Notes: generated by a model not told the origin, from the letters alone. Positions 51,021 to 60,324 are shown, counted from the stretch's first letter. The stretch: 64,000 bases of DNA from Selenomonadales bacterium 4137-cl (GCA_032334055.1 JAUOZS010000001.1:1586501-1650500), one strand, 5' to 3'. A program made the numbers and translations.

Positions 51021-52085
51021 GTGATCAAGGTGCTTGTCGTTGATGATTCCGCATTTATGCGCAAAGTGTTATCCGACCTGTTCGCCGCTGAAAGCGATTT
51101 TACCGTTCTCGAGCCGGCGCGCAACGGCAAGGATGCCATTGATAAGATCAAACGTCTGAAGCCTGATGTTGTTACTATGGATGTCGAGATGCCGGTGATG
51201 GACGGCATCAGCGCTCTGGAGACGATCATGCGGGAGATTCCGACGCCTGTGGTGATGGTGAGCAGCCTGACCCGCGAGGGTGCGGACGCCACGCTCAGGG
51301 CGCTGGAGTGCGGAGCGGTGGATTTTGTCGCCAAAACGGCCGGGCCGATATCGAGCATCGACAGGATCAGGACGGAGATTCTCGCCAAGTGCCGCGCGGC
51401 GGCCCGCGCCAACGTGCGCCAGCTGATCCGGCCGCCGGCGCCGCCGAAGCCTGTCCCGCCGGCGCCTGTCATGCCTCCGGCGTTCGCCCCCGGCCATGAC
51501 GAGCAGATCGTCGCCATCGGTACTTCGACCGGCGGCCCGCGCGCCCTGCAGGAGATTCTGACCCGTCTGCCCGGCAATCTGCCGTGCCCGGTAGTAATTG
51601 TTCAGCATATGCCTCCCGGGTTCACCAAATCGCTCTCCGACCGCCTCAACAGTTTGTCGGCTCTGTCGGTGAAGGAAGCGGAGGATGGCGATATTCTGAA
51701 GCCCGGCCTGGCGGTGATCGCTCCCGGCGATTTTCATATGACGCTGGTGCGCGAGGGGGCGAAGACGGTGGTGCGTCTCCACCAGGAGCCACCCATCGGC
51801 GGTCACCGGCCGTCGGTCGATCCGACGATGGAGGCGGTGGCGAGGATCTACGGACCGCGGGCGGTGGGCGTGATTCTTACGGGGATGGGCGCCGATGGTT
51901 CCCGCGGTTTGAAGGCGATCAAGAACGGCCGGGGGTTTACCATCGCCGAGGATCAGTCAACCACAGTGGTGTTCGGTATGCCGAAAGCGGCTATCGAACT
52001 GGGGATAGTGGATAAAGTCGTGCCGTTGCCCGGTGTCGCCGGCGAAATCGTCAAACACCTGCAAAGCAAACACGGAGGTGTGTAA
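51021..52085 (+). CDS. cheB: Chemotaxis protein-glutamate methylesterase CheB
   Basis: CheB removes methyl groups from chemoreceptors and deamidates glutamines. The 354-residue product has an N-terminal receiver (Asp54 in VTMDVEMPVMDG), a Pro-rich linker (about 135-165) and the methylesterase domain with Ser in IGTSTGGPRAL, His in VQHMPPGFT and Asp in GMGADGSRGL. GGGGAGGTGGG sets GTG 51021 although the frame extends upstream. No cheR is in the window. Confidence 0.96.
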   Translation: MIKVLVVDDSAFMRKVLSDLFAAESDFTVLEPARNGKDAIDKIKRLKPDVVTMDVEMPVMDGISALETIMREIPTPVVMVSSLTREGADATLRALECGAVDFVAKTAGPISSIDRIRTEILAKCRAAARANVRQLIRPPAPPKPVPPAPVMPPAFAPGHDEQIVAIGTSTGGPRALQEILTRLPGNLPCPVVIVQHMPPGFTKSLSDRLNSLSALSVKEAEDGDILKPGLAVIAPGDFHMTLVREGAKTVVRLHQEPPIGGHRPSVDPTMEAVARIYGPRAVGVILTGMGADGSRGLKAIKNGRGFTIAEDQSTTVVFGMPKAAIELGIVDKVVPLPGVAGEIVKHLQSKHGGV

Positions 52086-52086
52086 A

Positions 52087-54165
52087 ATGGAGTTAAATCA
52101 ATACTTGGGGATGTTCCTGGAAGAGTCGCGCGAACACCTTCAGACTCTAAACAAGTGCCTGCTAAGTCTCGAGAACGATCCACGCAATCTGTCGGTGTTG
52201 GACGAGATATTCCGCAGCGCGCACACTATCAAGGGCATGTCGGCCACAATGGGGTTTACGGCGATCGCCGAGCTGACCCATGAGATGGAGAATGTGCTTG
52301 ATCTGCTTAGAAAGGGTCAGCTTAAGGCTTCGCCCGCGATCATCGACACGCTGTTCAAGTGTTTGGATACGCTGGAGCAGTCGGTGGAGAGTATCGCCAG
52401 CAACAGTGAGGCAACGGTGGATATTAAACCGCTGGCCGCCAAGCTGGCCAAGCTGGCTGCCGGCAACGGCGCGGAGGAGCCCGTCCCGGCCGCCGTTGAG
52501 AAGAAGGCCGCCGCTCCTGTTTCCGCCACTTCGTCCGGTATCGTTCTCAACGATACCGAGATCGAAGTGATCCGGGCTGCGAATCGCCAGGGCTACGCGG
52601 CTTATGAGGTGCAGGTGGCGCTGCGCGAGGGCTGCCTGTTGAAGTCGGCCCGGGCGTATATGGTGATGAACGCCCTCGACGAGCTCGGCGACGTTATTAA
52701 GAGCGTTCCGCCGGCCGAGGATTTGGAGAAGGAGAATTTCGACCACAGTTTCACGGTCGTGGCGCTGAGTGATGCGGAGCCGGAAAAGGTGCAGCATACT
52801 CTGCTGGCGATTTCGGAGATCGAGACAGCCACCGTGCTGCCGCTGGCAATTCCCGACGCCGCCACATCGGCTGCGCCGGTTTCTCAACAGGCTGTCGCCG
52901 CTGTTTCCGCGCCGGAGCCCGCCGAGAAGAGGCGCGACGCCGAGCTGCCGGTTGCAAGACCCGAGGCGCCCGCGGCGGCGGATGCGCCGGCGATGGCGGA
53001 TAAGAAGCTCCGCGGCGGTCAATCGGTGCGGGTGGATATCGAGAAGCTTGACACGCTGCTCAATCTGGTGGGCGAGCTTGTCATTAACAAGACCCGCCTT
53101 GAGCAGATCGGCCTCAGCCATCGCCTTACCGATCTTACGGAGACGATCGAGCAGATGGACCGGGTTACAACCGATCTCCAGGCGGTGGTGATGAAGGTCC
53201 GCATGGTTCCCGTGGGCCAGGTTTTCAACCGCTTCCCCCGCATGGTGCGCGATTTGTCGCGTGATCTGAGTAAAGAGGTCAACCTTATCATCCAGGGCGA
53301 GGAGACGGAGCTTGACCGGACCGTCATCGACGAGATCGGCGACCCGCTCGTCCACTTGCTGCGCAATGCGATCGACCACGGTATTGAGAGCCCGGCGGAG
53401 CGCGAGGCCAAGGGCAAGAATCCGGTCGGCGAGATTCGCCTTATCGCCCGCCATGAGGGCAATAATGTCATCATCATGGTCGAGGACGACGGGGCGGGCG
53501 TAAATCCTGAGATCGTGAAGCAGAAAGCGCTGGAAAAAGGGATGATAACCCAGGCCGAGGCCGAGAAGATGGATGCGGCCGAGGCTGTCCGCCTGCTGTT
53601 CCTGCCAGGCTTTTCGACCGCCAGGGTGGTGACGGACGTGTCCGGCCGTGGCGTGGGCATGGACGCGGTGAAGACGAAGATCGAGTCTTTGGGCGGTATG
53701 GTGGATGTCGAGACCAAGGTCAACGAGGGGTCGCGGTTCAAGATCAGGCTGCCGTTGACGCTGGCGATCATCCAGGCGCTGCTTGTGAAGGTGTGCGAGG
53801 AGATTTACGCCATTCCGCTGGGGTCGATCGACAGCACGATCAATATCACCCCTGGGGATATCAAGACGATCCAGAACCAGGAGGTTATCCTCCTGCGCGG
53901 GCAGATTATCCCGATCGTCCGCCTGGGCAAAGTTCTCGGCGTTTCCCATGCCGGGAACGAAGACGCCGAGGAGCTTTACGTTGTTATCGTCCACATGGGC
54001 GATCAGAAGGCGGGCGTAATCGTCGACACGCTGATCGGCCAGCAGGAGATTGTAATCAAGTCGCTGGGCAAGCTGCTGGCTTCGATAAAGGTTCTTGCCG
54101 GGGCTACGATTCTCGGCGACGGCCGGGTGGCTCTTATTCTCGATGTCGGCTCGTTAATGCAGTAA
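52087..54165 (+). CDS. cheA: Chemotaxis sensor kinase CheA
   Basis: CheA phosphorylates CheY and CheB in response to receptors. The 692-residue product has P1 with phospho-acceptor His46 (SAHTIKGM). A P2-like domain (about 155-250) follows, then an Ala/Pro linker, P3 dimerisation (LDTLLNLVGELVINKTRLEQ), the P4 kinase domain (HLLRNAIDHGIE, VEDDGAGVN, GRGVGMDAVK) and the C-terminal P5 CheW-like domain. GGAGGTG sets ATG 52087, one base after the cheB stop. Confidence 0.97.
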   Translation: MELNQYLGMFLEESREHLQTLNKCLLSLENDPRNLSVLDEIFRSAHTIKGMSATMGFTAIAELTHEMENVLDLLRKGQLKASPAIIDTLFKCLDTLEQSVESIASNSEATVDIKPLAAKLAKLAAGNGAEEPVPAAVEKKAAAPVSATSSGIVLNDTEIEVIRAANRQGYAAYEVQVALREGCLLKSARAYMVMNALDELGDVIKSVPPAEDLEKENFDHSFTVVALSDAEPEKVQHTLLAISEIETATVLPLAIPDAATSAAPVSQQAVAAVSAPEPAEKRRDAELPVARPEAPAAADAPAMADKKLRGGQSVRVDIEKLDTLLNLVGELVINKTRLEQIGLSHRLTDLTETIEQMDRVTTDLQAVVMKVRMVPVGQVFNRFPRMVRDLSRDLSKEVNLIIQGEETELDRTVIDEIGDPLVHLLRNAIDHGIESPAEREAKGKNPVGEIRLIARHEGNNVIIMVEDDGAGVNPEIVKQKALEKGMITQAEAEKMDAAEAVRLLFLPGFSTARVVTDVSGRGVGMDAVKTKIESLGGMVDVETKVNEGSRFKIRLPLTLAIIQALLVKVCEEIYAIPLGSIDSTINITPGDIKTIQNQEVILLRGQIIPIVRLGKVLGVSHAGNEDAEELYVVIVHMGDQKAGVIVDTLIGQQEIVIKSLGKLLASIKVLAGATILGDGRVALILDVGSLMQ

Positions 54166-54177
54166 GGGGGGATAGAC

Positions 54178-54645
54178 ATGGCCGAAAGCACTTACACGGA
54201 CAGGGAAACGCAACTGGTTATCTTCAAGCTCGGCCGCGAGGATTACGGCATCAGCATTCTGCAGGTGCAGGAAATCAAGCGGATTATGGACATTACCCGC
54301 GTGCCCAATTCGCCGGATTATATCAAGGGCGTCATTAACCTGCGCGGCAGCGTCCTGCCGGTCATCGATCTGAAGAAACGCCTCAGGCTGCCGCCTGCCG
54401 ACTATACCGAGGATACCCGCATCATCATTGTTAAGGTGGAGGAGATTGTCGTCGGTCTGATTGTTGACGCCGTTTCCGAGGTGACGACGCTGAGCAGTGA
54501 GAATATCGAGCCGCCCAATACGGTGGTCGGCGGCGTCAGCGCGGAGTATCTGAGCGGCGTGGGCAAGCAGGACGGAAACCTGCTGATTCTCCTCAATCTC
54601 GCCGCTATTGTCGGTGTTGGCGCCGAAGCTGGCAAGACCGGTTGA
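54178..54645 (+). CDS. cheW: Chemotaxis adaptor protein CheW
   Basis: CheW links receptors to CheA. The 155-residue product is a single CheW SH3-like module: LVIFKLGREDYGISILQVQEIKRI, VPNSPDYIKGVINLRGSVLPVIDLKKRL and VDAVSEV near the middle, then a closing strand. GGGGGGATAG precedes the ATG, twelve bases after cheA. Confidence 0.96.
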   Translation: MAESTYTDRETQLVIFKLGREDYGISILQVQEIKRIMDITRVPNSPDYIKGVINLRGSVLPVIDLKKRLRLPPADYTEDTRIIIVKVEEIVVGLIVDAVSEVTTLSSENIEPPNTVVGGVSAEYLSGVGKQDGNLLILLNLAAIVGVGAEAGKTG

Positions 54646-54680
54646 CCTGCCGGTGATTATGACCGAACGGGGTGGATGTT

Positions 54681-55304
54681 TTGACTGAAGATATAATGAA
54701 GCTTTCGTCGCTGGAACTGGATGCGTTGAAAGAGGTGGGCAATGTCGGGGCTGGCAATGCGGCTACGGCTTTGTCGCAGATTATCAACCGCAAAATCGAC
54801 ATGACGGTGCCGCAGGTGGCGATTTTGCCCCTGGGGGAGGTGCCCGATGTTGTCGGCGGGCCGGAGATTATGGTGGCCGGCGTTTTTCTGCGCGTGTTCG
54901 GCCCGGCGCCAAGCAGCATTCTCTTTCTGCTCCCCCGCGACAGCGCCTTTCTGCTGGTCGATATGCTTATGGGCCGCGAGCGCGGTCTGACAGATCACCT
55001 CGATTCGATGGATGAGTCCGCTCTGTTGGAAATAGGCAATATTTTGGCCGGCGCTTATCTTAACGCGCTGTCCTTTTTTACCAAGTTTACCCTGCTGCCT
55101 TCAATCCCCGCTCTGGCGATCGATATGGCGGGAGCAATTCTGAGTGTTATTTTGAGCCAGCTTGGTCAGATGGGCGATCATGCTCTCGTTATCGAGACCG
55201 AGTTTTCCACCGAGGGTGACGGCGGCGTTAAGGGCCATTTCTTTCTCATCCCCGATCCCGGTTCGCTGGGAACGATTCTCGCGGCAATAGGGGTGAAGGA
55301 ATAA
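54681..55304 (+). CDS. cheC: CheY-P phosphatase CheC
   Basis: CheC dephosphorylates CheY-P and is activated by CheD, the Bacillus-type adaptation system. The product (207 residues) has two phosphatase motifs (EVGNVGAGNAATAL and EIGNILAGAYLNAL, with the Glu/Asn pair). TTG 54681 has GGGGTGG at good spacing and fits the family's start; GTG 54672 is an alternative adding three residues. It overlaps cheD by one base. Confidence 0.94.
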   Translation: MTEDIMKLSSLELDALKEVGNVGAGNAATALSQIINRKIDMTVPQVAILPLGEVPDVVGGPEIMVAGVFLRVFGPAPSSILFLLPRDSAFLLVDMLMGRERGLTDHLDSMDESALLEIGNILAGAYLNALSFFTKFTLLPSIPALAIDMAGAILSVILSQLGQMGDHALVIETEFSTEGDGGVKGHFFLIPDPGSLGTILAAIGVKE

Positions 55305-55789
55305 TGGCTGAATTGATTAAGGTTGGCATGGCCGATTACAAGGTCGGCCGTGACCCCGCCAGTCTTATTAGCTACGGCCTTGGTTCCTGCGTAGGTATTG
55401 CGGTTTTCGATCCGGTGACCAAAGTCGGCGGTTTGGCGCATATTATGCTGCCTGACAGCAACCAGGCCCGGTCGACGGACAATCCGGCCAAATTTGCCGA
55501 TACGTGCCTGCCGCTGATGCTCGATGACCTGCTGAAGATGGGGGCGGTGAAGAGCCGCTTGCTGGCGAAGATCGCCGGGGGCGCGCAGATGTTTACGTTT
55601 GCGAACGCCACCGATATTATGCGCGTCGGGGAACGTAACAGCGAAGCGGTGCGGATGATGCTGAAAAAGCTTGATCTCAGGCTGATCGCCGAGGATTGCG
55701 GCGGCAACTACGGACGTACGGTTGAGCTGAAGCTGGACAACGGCGTTTTCCGTGTCAAGACGATTGATAAGGGTGAAAAAGAACTGTAA
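55304..55789 (+). CDS. cheD: Chemoreceptor glutamine deamidase CheD
   Basis: CheD deamidates receptor glutamines and binds CheC. The 161-residue product has the catalytic cysteine in GLGSCVGIAV (Cys29) and histidine in GGLAHIMLP (His46). The later Gly-rich KIAGGAQMF and the NYGRTVELKL end are also typical. The TAATG junction couples it to cheC. Confidence 0.96.
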   Translation: MAELIKVGMADYKVGRDPASLISYGLGSCVGIAVFDPVTKVGGLAHIMLPDSNQARSTDNPAKFADTCLPLMLDDLLKMGAVKSRLLAKIAGGAQMFTFANATDIMRVGERNSEAVRMMLKKLDLRLIAEDCGGNYGRTVELKLDNGVFRVKTIDKGEKEL

Positions 55790-55802
55790 CCGGGGGAGCA
55801 TT

Positions 55803-56135
55803 ATGGTTAAGTTGTATATCGCTCTTGGGTTGGCTTTGGTTGTCACCGTTGTCACTGCGGCCGTTGGGCTGGCGAAAGGCGTGCGGCTGCCTACGGTTCT
55901 ATACCGGTCGGCGATTTCGCTGGTCGGGTGCGCACTCGCCGCTTACCTGGCCGCGTATCTTGCCGAGGGCTATTACCGGCGGCGTTTCGGCGGCATTAAG
56001 CCCGGCAGGAATAAAGTCGATATTATTAGTAAGGACGGCATTATTGATAACGATGAGCTTCTTAATCCGTCTCACGCGACGCCCCAGTTCAACCCTATGG
56101 ACCCGGAGAGTTTAGAGCACGTTTCGGTGAAATGA
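55803..56135 (+). CDS. Unknown small membrane protein between cheD and fliA
   Basis: A 110-residue protein with two predicted membrane segments (about residues 3-24 and 33-55) and a hydrophilic tail of about 55 residues ending in PESLEHVSVK. I do not recognise a family. GGGGGAGC sets ATG 55803, so it is a genuine operon member in tight spacing. Location at the end of the chemotaxis block suggests a role in motility or its control, but nothing in the sequence shows which. Confidence 0.7.
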   Translation: MVKLYIALGLALVVTVVTAAVGLAKGVRLPTVLYRSAISLVGCALAAYLAAYLAEGYYRRRFGGIKPGRNKVDIISKDGIIDNDELLNPSHATPQFNPMDPESLEHVSVK

Positions 56136-56164
56136 CTGTTGCCGGGGACAGGGGGGGTTGGTAA

Positions 56165-56911
56165 ATGCCAGACGCCGGGCTCGCTTTGCAGAATTTGTGG
56201 TCGGAATACCGGGAAAGCCGGCGGGCCGACATCCGCGAAAAACTGATCGAGAATTATCTTCCGCTGGTGAAGTTGGTTGCCGGGCGGATAGCTGTAGGTC
56301 TTCCTCAGCATGTCGATAAGGATGATCTGATCAGCAACGGTTTTTTCGGGTTGCTTGAGGCGATCGAGCGTTATGATTTGTCCCGCGGGGTGAAGTTTGA
56401 GACTTATGCGGTGGCCCGCATCCGCGGCGCTATGCTCGATTCGCTTCGTGCCCAGGATTGGATCCCGGCTACCGTCAGGCAGAAGGCCCGTCAGTATGAG
56501 CAGACTCTGTCCGAACTGGAGCACCGGCTTGGCCGGTCGGCCACCGATGAGGAGATCGCCGGCGCTATGGGGGTTTCGGTGCCTCAGTTCCACACGCTTA
56601 TCAATACCCTGAACGGCTGCACGCTGGTTCCGCTGGAGGATTATGTAAAAACGGAGTCACCGGCCAGCCATGCCCCTAATCCGTCCCAGTTTCTTGAGGA
56701 CGAGGAAGTCAAGGCGACTTTGGCGAAGGCTATCGAGCGCCTGTCGGAAAAGGAGCGTCTGGTTGTTACTTTGTATTATTACGAGGGACTGACGCTGAAG
56801 GAGATCAGTATGATTCTGAAGTTGACAGAGGCCCGGATTTCCCAGCTTCATACGAAGGCGATCTTCCGCCTGCGCGGCGCGCTGTCCCGTTTTAAGTCCA
56901 GCTTGCTGTAG
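56165..56911 (+). CDS. fliA: RNA polymerase sigma factor for flagellar genes (FliA/SigD/WhiG family)
   Basis: Sigma-28 transcribes late flagellar and chemotaxis genes. The 248-residue product has region 2 (IENYLPLVKLVAGRIAVGL, then KDDLISNGFFGLLEAIERYDLSRGVKFETYAVARIRGAMLDSLR), region 3 (HRLGRSATDEEIAGAMG) and region 4 (SEKERLVVTLYYYEGLTLKEI, then SMILKLTEARISQLHTKA). No FlgM anti-sigma gene is seen here. No clear sigma-28 promoter is evident within the window, so its targets lie elsewhere. Confidence 0.96.
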   Translation: MPDAGLALQNLWSEYRESRRADIREKLIENYLPLVKLVAGRIAVGLPQHVDKDDLISNGFFGLLEAIERYDLSRGVKFETYAVARIRGAMLDSLRAQDWIPATVRQKARQYEQTLSELEHRLGRSATDEEIAGAMGVSVPQFHTLINTLNGCTLVPLEDYVKTESPASHAPNPSQFLEDEEVKATLAKAIERLSEKERLVVTLYYYEGLTLKEISMILKLTEARISQLHTKAIFRLRGALSRFKSSLL

Positions 56912-56937
56912 CCTCAGAGTAAAGCGAGGTGTATGTA

Positions 56938-58560
56938 ATGAACGACGAGGAAAAGAACGCCGCCAATCAATCCGGCGCTTCCGCAGATGTCGATGGCTCT
57001 TTTAAGGTAGACTATAATGAAGACGGCATTTATCTTACGGTGAATCCTGCCCAAGGCGCGGGTGCTCCGGTAAGGGAGCCGCTGGTTATGGCTGAGCTGA
57101 AAAGTCGCGATATTCAGGGTGCGAATTTTTCCGCGATTATCCGTATTGTCAAGGAGGCTAGCGGCACGCCGGTGAAGATCGCCGAGATGACGGCCGCTGT
57201 CCAGGAGCCGGAGATTCAGGTGCTGGTCGACCGCGACCGGATGTCGGCGTCGCTGCAGATTATCCAGCCGAAAGGCAGTCGTCCGCTGTCTTTCGAAGAG
57301 GTGTTGGAGAAAATCCACGCCGCCGGTGTCGTCCAGGGTATCGATATGGAGGCTGTGAAGCGGGCTTTCGACCGGCCGGGAACGCCGGTGACGTGCGCCC
57401 GCGGCGATGCGCCGGTTAACGGCAGCGACGCGGCTATCCGCTTCGCTCACGATACGAATGCCAAGGGCCGCCCGGTCGAGCTTGAGGATGGCCGGGTCGA
57501 TTTCAAGGATCTTAATCTTTTCACCGTGGTGTCCGAGGGTGACCTGCTGGCGGAAAAGATTCCGCCTACGGCGGGGAATCCGGGCGTGGATGTTATCGGC
57601 CAGCCGATTTTCCCCAAACCGGGCAAGGATATCCCCATGCCGCTCGGCAAGAATGTGTATGCGGACGGCGGTCTGATCAAGGCTGCGATCGCCGGGCAGT
57701 TGCAGTTCGTGAATAATAAGTTGCACGTGTCGCCGGTGATCGAGATCAAGGGCGATGTGGATCTTTCCACCGGTAACGTCGAGTTTGTCGGCAATGTGGT
57801 GGTGCGCGGCTCGGTGCAGTCGGGTTTTACGGTCAAGGCCGACGGCAATGTGGAAATTTACGGGTCGGTGAGCGGCGGCACGGTGGAAGGTTGTAATATC
57901 GTCATCAGGATGGGCATCCAGGGGATGCAGCGCGGTTATGTCCGCGCCAAGGAGAATGTGACGACCAAGTTCATCGAGAATGCCAACGTTTCCGCCGAGG
58001 GCGACGTGATGGTGAATGATGTGATTCTTCACAGCAACGTTAGCGCCGGTAAGCGGGTGATAGTGGAGGGCCGCCGCGGCTTCATCGCCGGAGGCCACGT
58101 TATCGCGGCCGAGGAGATCCGCGCGAAGACGGTGGGGACGCATCTGGCGGTGGCCACCGATCTCGAGGTGGGGGTCAATCCCGTGATCCGCGCCGAGTAT
58201 ACCGAGCTGCGCAAGGAGCTGAGGAAGAACGAGGTTACTCTCGATCAGGCGCAGAAAGCTCTCAATGTGCTCCGGTCCGTCAATCAGTCCGATCTGTCGC
58301 CGGAGAAGCGCGAGATGATGCTGAAGCTGACGAAAGCGCAGTTTCATATGGCCGGCCAGGTGGAAACGATGCGTAAACGGATTACGGAGATCGAGTTGTT
58401 GTTTGAGGAGATGCGTTACGGCCGCATCAGGGTTTCGGATGTCGTTTATCCGGGTGTGAAGATTGTTATCGGCACGCTTGTAAAGCCGGTGCGCGAGATG
58501 CTGAAGTACGCTTCTTTTTATGCAGAGGACGGGGAGATCAGAATCGGGTCGTTCCGTTAA
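56938..58560 (+). CDS. FapA/DUF342 family protein
   Basis: A 540-residue protein with an N-terminal region. A central right-handed beta-helix-like polymerisation segment follows (repeated VNV-type turns: GDVDLSTGNVEFVGNVVVRGSVQSGF, DGNVEIYGSVSGGTVEGCNI). A C-terminal coiled coil is at about 440-500. This matches the flagellar-assembly-protein-A (DUF342) family, linked in some bacteria to flagellar gene control and polar assembly. GAGGTG sets ATG 56938, the GTG at 56929 being inside that site. Confidence 0.88.
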   Translation: MNDEEKNAANQSGASADVDGSFKVDYNEDGIYLTVNPAQGAGAPVREPLVMAELKSRDIQGANFSAIIRIVKEASGTPVKIAEMTAAVQEPEIQVLVDRDRMSASLQIIQPKGSRPLSFEEVLEKIHAAGVVQGIDMEAVKRAFDRPGTPVTCARGDAPVNGSDAAIRFAHDTNAKGRPVELEDGRVDFKDLNLFTVVSEGDLLAEKIPPTAGNPGVDVIGQPIFPKPGKDIPMPLGKNVYADGGLIKAAIAGQLQFVNNKLHVSPVIEIKGDVDLSTGNVEFVGNVVVRGSVQSGFTVKADGNVEIYGSVSGGTVEGCNIVIRMGIQGMQRGYVRAKENVTTKFIENANVSAEGDVMVNDVILHSNVSAGKRVIVEGRRGFIAGGHVIAAEEIRAKTVGTHLAVATDLEVGVNPVIRAEYTELRKELRKNEVTLDQAQKALNVLRSVNQSDLSPEKREMMLKLTKAQFHMAGQVETMRKRITEIELLFEEMRYGRIRVSDVVYPGVKIVIGTLVKPVREMLKYASFYAEDGEIRIGSFR

Positions 58561-58584
58561 GTTGACAGTAGGGGAGGGGAGGAC

Positions 58585-58896
58585 GTGACAATTCGTGCCA
58601 TCGACCTCCAGGTACTTATTCCCCGGGTGACCGAGGTAGGTAAAGTCCAGCAGATTGCCGACAACCAGGGTGCTTTGCAGCAGCAGCAGGGCGCCGATCA
58701 GTGGCAGAAGCTTGCCGCCGCGCGCCAGCAACAGGTGCAAAAATCCCCCCAAAACGCCGGCGGCAAGGTTAACGCGGATGCCGACGGCAAGGAGAAGCAC
58801 CAGGAGGAGAACAATAAGGGCAGCCGCCGTCATGAGGACGAGGCCGAAGACAGCCCCGACCCCATCCGTGGTCATACGATCGATATCAAGACTTGA
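58585..58896 (+). CDS. Conserved-looking small protein of unknown function
   Basis: A 103-residue hydrophilic protein: the first 20 residues (MTIRAIDLQVLIPRVTEVGK) look ordered, the rest is Gln-, Lys-, Glu- and Asp-rich and probably disordered, ending DPIRGHTIDIKT. GGGGAGGGGAGG precedes GTG 58585. I have an impression of similar proteins after flagellar operons in Negativicutes and clostridia, but know no function. It overlaps nothing and is eight bases before the next gene. Confidence 0.7.
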   Translation: MTIRAIDLQVLIPRVTEVGKVQQIADNQGALQQQQGADQWQKLAAARQQQVQKSPQNAGGKVNADADGKEKHQEENNKGSRRHEDEAEDSPDPIRGHTIDIKT

Positions 58897-58904
58897 GGTG
58901 GGTT

Positions 58905-59420
58905 ATGCTAACAGGGACGATGGTCTTTGTCGTCATTATTCTTTTTTTTGTTTTTTTCATTGTTTACAAGCGGGGTATGATCGCCCGGATGTTCACTTTG
59001 AACGCGGCGTCGTCCGCCGGTGAGTTTCAGCAGGAGCTGGAGCGGACGGCCGATGCGGCCATCCGCCGCCTGGAAACGCAGATTGGCCATCTGGAGTATT
59101 TGCTGGATGAGGCCGACGCGAGGATTGCCGAGCTTGACAAGCGGCTTGCTGCTTCCCGGCCGGCGGACGAGCCCGCGTCCCCGGCGGCGTCTCCAGCCCA
59201 GGAGCCGGCCGCTTCGGTCGATGTTCGTCTTGCCGCCGAGCCGCCGCCTTCGCAGGCCGCGCCTATAGAGGAGCAGCCTGCCCGTGAGACGCCGGGCGCC
59301 GACCGGCGTAAGCTTATTTTGTCGATGGCCGAGCAGGGGTACAGCGTGACCGAGATCGCCAAGATGACGGGTGCAGGCAAGGGAGAAATAATTCTGCTGC
59401 TGCAGTTGAATAAAAAATGA
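58905..59420 (+). CDS. Membrane-anchored coiled-coil protein (DUF6115-like, SwrB position)
   Basis: The product (171 residues from ATG 58905) has an N-terminal membrane segment (about residues 5-22), a helical coiled-coil (about 40-85) and a Pro/Ala-rich linker. A C-terminal helix-turn-helix-like motif closes it (SMAEQGYSVTEIAKMTGAGKGEI). The architecture and position at the end of the motility operon resemble SwrB of Bacillus, which activates the flagellar export apparatus; sequence homology is uncertain. GAGGTGGG precedes the start. TTG 58893 and ATG 58920 are alternatives. Confidence 0.75.
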   Translation: MLTGTMVFVVIILFFVFFIVYKRGMIARMFTLNAASSAGEFQQELERTADAAIRRLETQIGHLEYLLDEADARIAELDKRLAASRPADEPASPAASPAQEPAASVDVRLAAEPPPSQAAPIEEQPARETPGADRRKLILSMAEQGYSVTEIAKMTGAGKGEIILLLQLNKK

Positions 59421-59462
59421 TTGTTTTTTCGATACTAGTAAGCGAATTGCCGGCGATTATGC

Positions 59463-59491
59463 TTGTGGGCGTCAGGTAATTATGCTATACT
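59463..59491 (+). promoter_or_regulatory. Promoter for rpsB
   Basis: TTGTGG (59463-59468), 17-base spacer and TATACT (59486-59491), the latter preceded by TGC, an extended -10. It starts a leader of about 105 bases containing short GC-rich inverted segments; I do not recognise an S2 leader motif in it. Confidence 0.75.
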
Positions 59492-59602
59492 AACTTTTGG
59501 TGTAATATCACACACGCCTGACAATTCCCCGATTGTGCCGGACGAACCGGTGGACGGCGGAAAATGCGGCAGGCGGCGGAAAAAACAGGAGGTGTCCAGA
59601 GT

Positions 59603-60319
59603 ATGTCGGTTATTTCCATGAAGCAGCTTCTGGAGGCTGGGGTCCATTTCGGCCACCAGACCAGAAGGTGGAACCCCAAGATGGCTCCGTACATTTTTAC
59701 GGAGCGCAACGGTATCTACATCATCGATTTGCAGAAGACGGTCAAGAAGGTTGAGGAGGCGTACAATTTCGTGCGCGAGCTGGCGGGCGAGAACAAGACG
59801 CTGCTGTTCGTCGGCACGAAGAAGCAGGCCCAGGAGGCTGTCCGCGAAGAGGCTCAGCGTTGCGAGATGTTCTATGTCAACGAACGCTGGCTGGGCGGCA
59901 TGCTGACCAACTTCCAGACCATCCAGCGCCGGATCAACCGTCTGCGCGAGCTCGAGACGATGGAAGAGAAGGGCATGTTCGAGGTCCTGCCGAAGAAGGA
60001 GGTCATCGCCCTCCGTCACGAGCAGGAGCGTTTGCAAAAGTTCCTCGGCGGCATTAAGAATATGCGCAAGCTGCCCGGGGCGTTGTTCATCATCGATCCG
60101 CGCAAGGAGCGGATCGCGGTGGCCGAGGCCCGCAAGCTGGGTATCCCGATCGTGGCGATCGTCGATACCAACTGCGATCCCGACGAGATCGATCACATCA
60201 TCCCCGGCAACGATGACGCCATCCGCGCCGTTAAGTTGCTTACCGGCAAGATGGCTGACGCCATTCTCGAAGGCAAGCAGGGTGAGCAAATGGAAGCAGC
60301 AGAAAGCGAGAGCGAGTAA
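59603..60319 (+). CDS. rpsB: 30S ribosomal protein S2
   Basis: S2 binds late to the 30S head near S1. The 238-residue product begins [27 protein letters not shown], with [13 protein letters not shown] and [13 protein letters not shown], and ends with an acidic Glu/Ser-rich tail. AGGAGGTG sets ATG 59603; the frame is open a little upstream. rpsB-tsf-pyrH-frr-uppS-cdsA is the common bacterial order. Confidence 0.97.
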   Translation: MSVISMKQLLEAGVHFGHQTRRWNPKMAPYIFTERNGIYIIDLQKTVKKVEEAYNFVRELAGENKTLLFVGTKKQAQEAVREEAQRCEMFYVNERWLGGMLTNFQTIQRRINRLRELETMEEKGMFEVLPKKEVIALRHEQERLQKFLGGIKNMRKLPGALFIIDPRKERIAVAEARKLGIPIVAIVDTNCDPDEIDHIIPGNDDAIRAVKLLTGKMADAILEGKQGEQMEAAESESE

Positions 60320-60324
60320 ATGTG

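Noticed and set aside
52162..53994. Reverse-strand open frame of about 610 codons opposite cheA
   Set aside because: Same GC-rich mirror effect; cheA shows all its domains in the forward frame.
56914..58875. Reverse-strand open frame of about 650 codons opposite the FapA-like gene
   Set aside because: Composition-driven; His/Arg-rich low-complexity product and no ribosome binding site.
59421..59462. Terminator closing the motility operon
   Set aside because: AAAAAA...TTTTTT can pair only weakly and there is no GC-rich stem, so no terminator is claimed before the rpsB promoter.
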